NCBI GenBank assembly: GCA_002711555.1
Contig: PARQ01000015.1
Coordinates: 7,075 to 71,074, forward strand
DNA length: 64,000 nt
Direction: 5' to 3'
DNA from: Rhodospirillaceae bacterium
GTDB taxonomy: Bacteria; Pseudomonadota; Alphaproteobacteria; UBA8366
In this document: positions 63,318 through 64,000 of the stretch, piece after piece
How positions within the stretch are numbered: position 1 is the stretch's first letter
Layout: each line of letters begins with the position of its first letter
Translations under genes and position numbers: made by a program
The notes under the pieces: model-generated
The model's input: the letters and a program-made list of their open reading frames with translations, nothing else
Database searches by the model: none
What the model was told of the DNA's origin: nothing

Positions 63318-63545
63318 TTCACAATTGCTACACAGTTTATTAGAGGCTTGGATAATGGGCTAACCTTATGTTAGTCCAATCAGTTGAATAGTAAGATTTT
63401 TTTGATTTATGCATATATTTTAATTTGGAATTTCACCTCTTAGCTATTAAGTGCTCCATACAATTTTTGTAGCGCTTCGACAAAAACATGTTGAAATGGC
63501 GGATGTAAGTAGTTTCGATAACTTATTTTACAAGGAGAGGCCTTA

Positions 63546-63881
63546 ATGACCTATGTAGTCACAGATATCTGCATCAAATGCAAATATCAGGATTGCGTAG
63601 AGGTGTGTCCGGTGGACTGTTTTTATGCGGGCGAAAATATGCTGGTCATTCATCCTGATGAATGTATTGACTGTGGCGTCTGTGAGCCAGAATGTCCGTG
63701 TGAGGCCATTGTGCCTGACACTGATGATACGGCAGAGGCTTGGGTTGAATTAAATAAAGAATACGCCGAAAAGTGGCCAAACATCACCGTTAAGGGTGAG
63801 GAACCGCCAGATGCTGATTCTTTCGCTAATGAAACAGGGAAGTATGAAAAATATTTTAGTGCGGAGCCTGGAGAGGTCTAA
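63546..63881 (+). CDS. fdxA: FdxA, 7Fe/8Fe-type ferredoxin
   Basis: A 111-aa dicluster ferredoxin of the Azotobacter FdI type. The N-terminal cluster Cys are at 9, 12 ([10 protein letters not shown]), 17, 21 and 25, and the second motif [14 protein letters not shown] has Cys at 40, 43, 46 and 50. The acidic C-terminal extension ([18 protein letters not shown]) is typical of alphaproteobacterial FdxA, an electron carrier usually needed for viability. GGAGAGG precedes the ATG by 7 nt. In related genomes a CarD-type regulator follows; here the window ends 119 bp later with no further gene visible. Confidence 0.95.
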   Translation: MTYVVTDICIKCKYQDCVEVCPVDCFYAGENMLVIHPDECIDCGVCEPECPCEAIVPDTDDTAEAWVELNKEYAEKWPNITVKGEEPPDADSFANETGKYEKYFSAEPGEV

Positions 63882-64000
63882 GGTTTTGACCGAATTATTG
63901 AGTGCTCCTGTGGAAAAATGAATGAAAGTTTCACCTAATTTTGAGCACGTAATTCATAGGAAAACCGGTTATTTTATGATATTGTAAAGGTCAAAGGCGC

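Noticed and set aside
1..64000. CRISPR arrays, insertion sequences, toxin-antitoxin pairs, restriction systems, phage genes
   Set aside because: None seen: no regularly spaced repeats, transposase, methyltransferase-endonuclease pair or phage structural gene among the readable frames.

Overview
The window comes from an alphaproteobacterium, most likely a free-living (probably marine) Rhodospirillales-type lineage. The evidence is gene content and order. tsaD is divergent from hemC-hemD, which are followed by a Mic60/mitofilin-like membrane protein and hemY. There is an IalB-family protein next to rlmN and argG, and a SUV3-like helicase, S4-domain protein and FdxA ferredoxin at the right end. 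Base composition is moderate and genes are tightly packed, with many 1-14 nt overlaps and convergent genes that touch at their stop codons. I see no insertion sequence, integrase, phage gene or CRISPR array.

Layout. (1) 0-24.8 kb is mostly housekeeping: start of tsaD; the operon hemC-hemD-mic60-like-hemY; tRNA-Thr(CGT); a small cyclic-nucleotide-binding protein; a Bax-inhibitor-1 membrane protein; a lipoprotein-type ABC exporter (ATPase and FtsX-like permease); a GDSL esterase coupled to a FIST-domain protein; a TauD-type dioxygenase; phhB with a Sel1-repeat protein; an EamA exporter; acetoacetyl-CoA synthetase with an aminotransferase; an RNA methyltransferase; IalB; rlmN (frameshifted here); argG; a DUF3253-like protein; an MFS transporter; folD; YggT; and tRNA-Ala(CGC).

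(2) 24.9-46.4 kb is an accessory catabolic block. It holds an FMN alpha-hydroxy-acid oxidase, a flavin-dependent monooxygenase of the acyl-CoA dehydrogenase fold, two Gfo/Idh dehydrogenases, a CobW-type metallochaperone GTPase followed by two tandem LVIVD beta-propellers, an unknown protein, a luciferase-like monooxygenase, a CaiB-type CoA-transferase coupled to a double-hotdog MaoC protein, a flavin reductase and an M24-fold protein that has lost metal ligands. It ends with a five-gene operon (VOC epimerase, BadI/MenB-like crotonase, CaiB-type CoA-transferase, two-subunit class I CoA-transferase) facing a convergent pair (C-C hydrolase-like alpha/beta hydrolase, ACMSD-like amidohydrolase). 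Together these look like oxidation, ring or C-C cleavage and CoA-ester processing of one or more organic acids. The substrate cannot be read from sequence.

(3) 46.4-53.6 kb is a complete cytochrome c maturation operon, ccmABCDEFGHI, on the minus strand, including the short ccmD. (4) 53.6-64 kb holds a second TauD-type dioxygenase, a small membrane protein, a Bacteroidetes-type aconitase B, htpG, a SUV3-like helicase, an S4-domain protein and fdxA.

Most worth a second look: the CobW/double-propeller module, the crotonase/CoA-transferase ring-cleavage-like operon, the HTH-fused Mic60, the metal-ligand-deficient M24 protein, the probably transferred AcnB, and three genes whose reading frames do not begin or continue normally (rlmN, the GDSL esterase, ccmI). 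The last group raises the question of homopolymer errors against genuine non-canonical starts.
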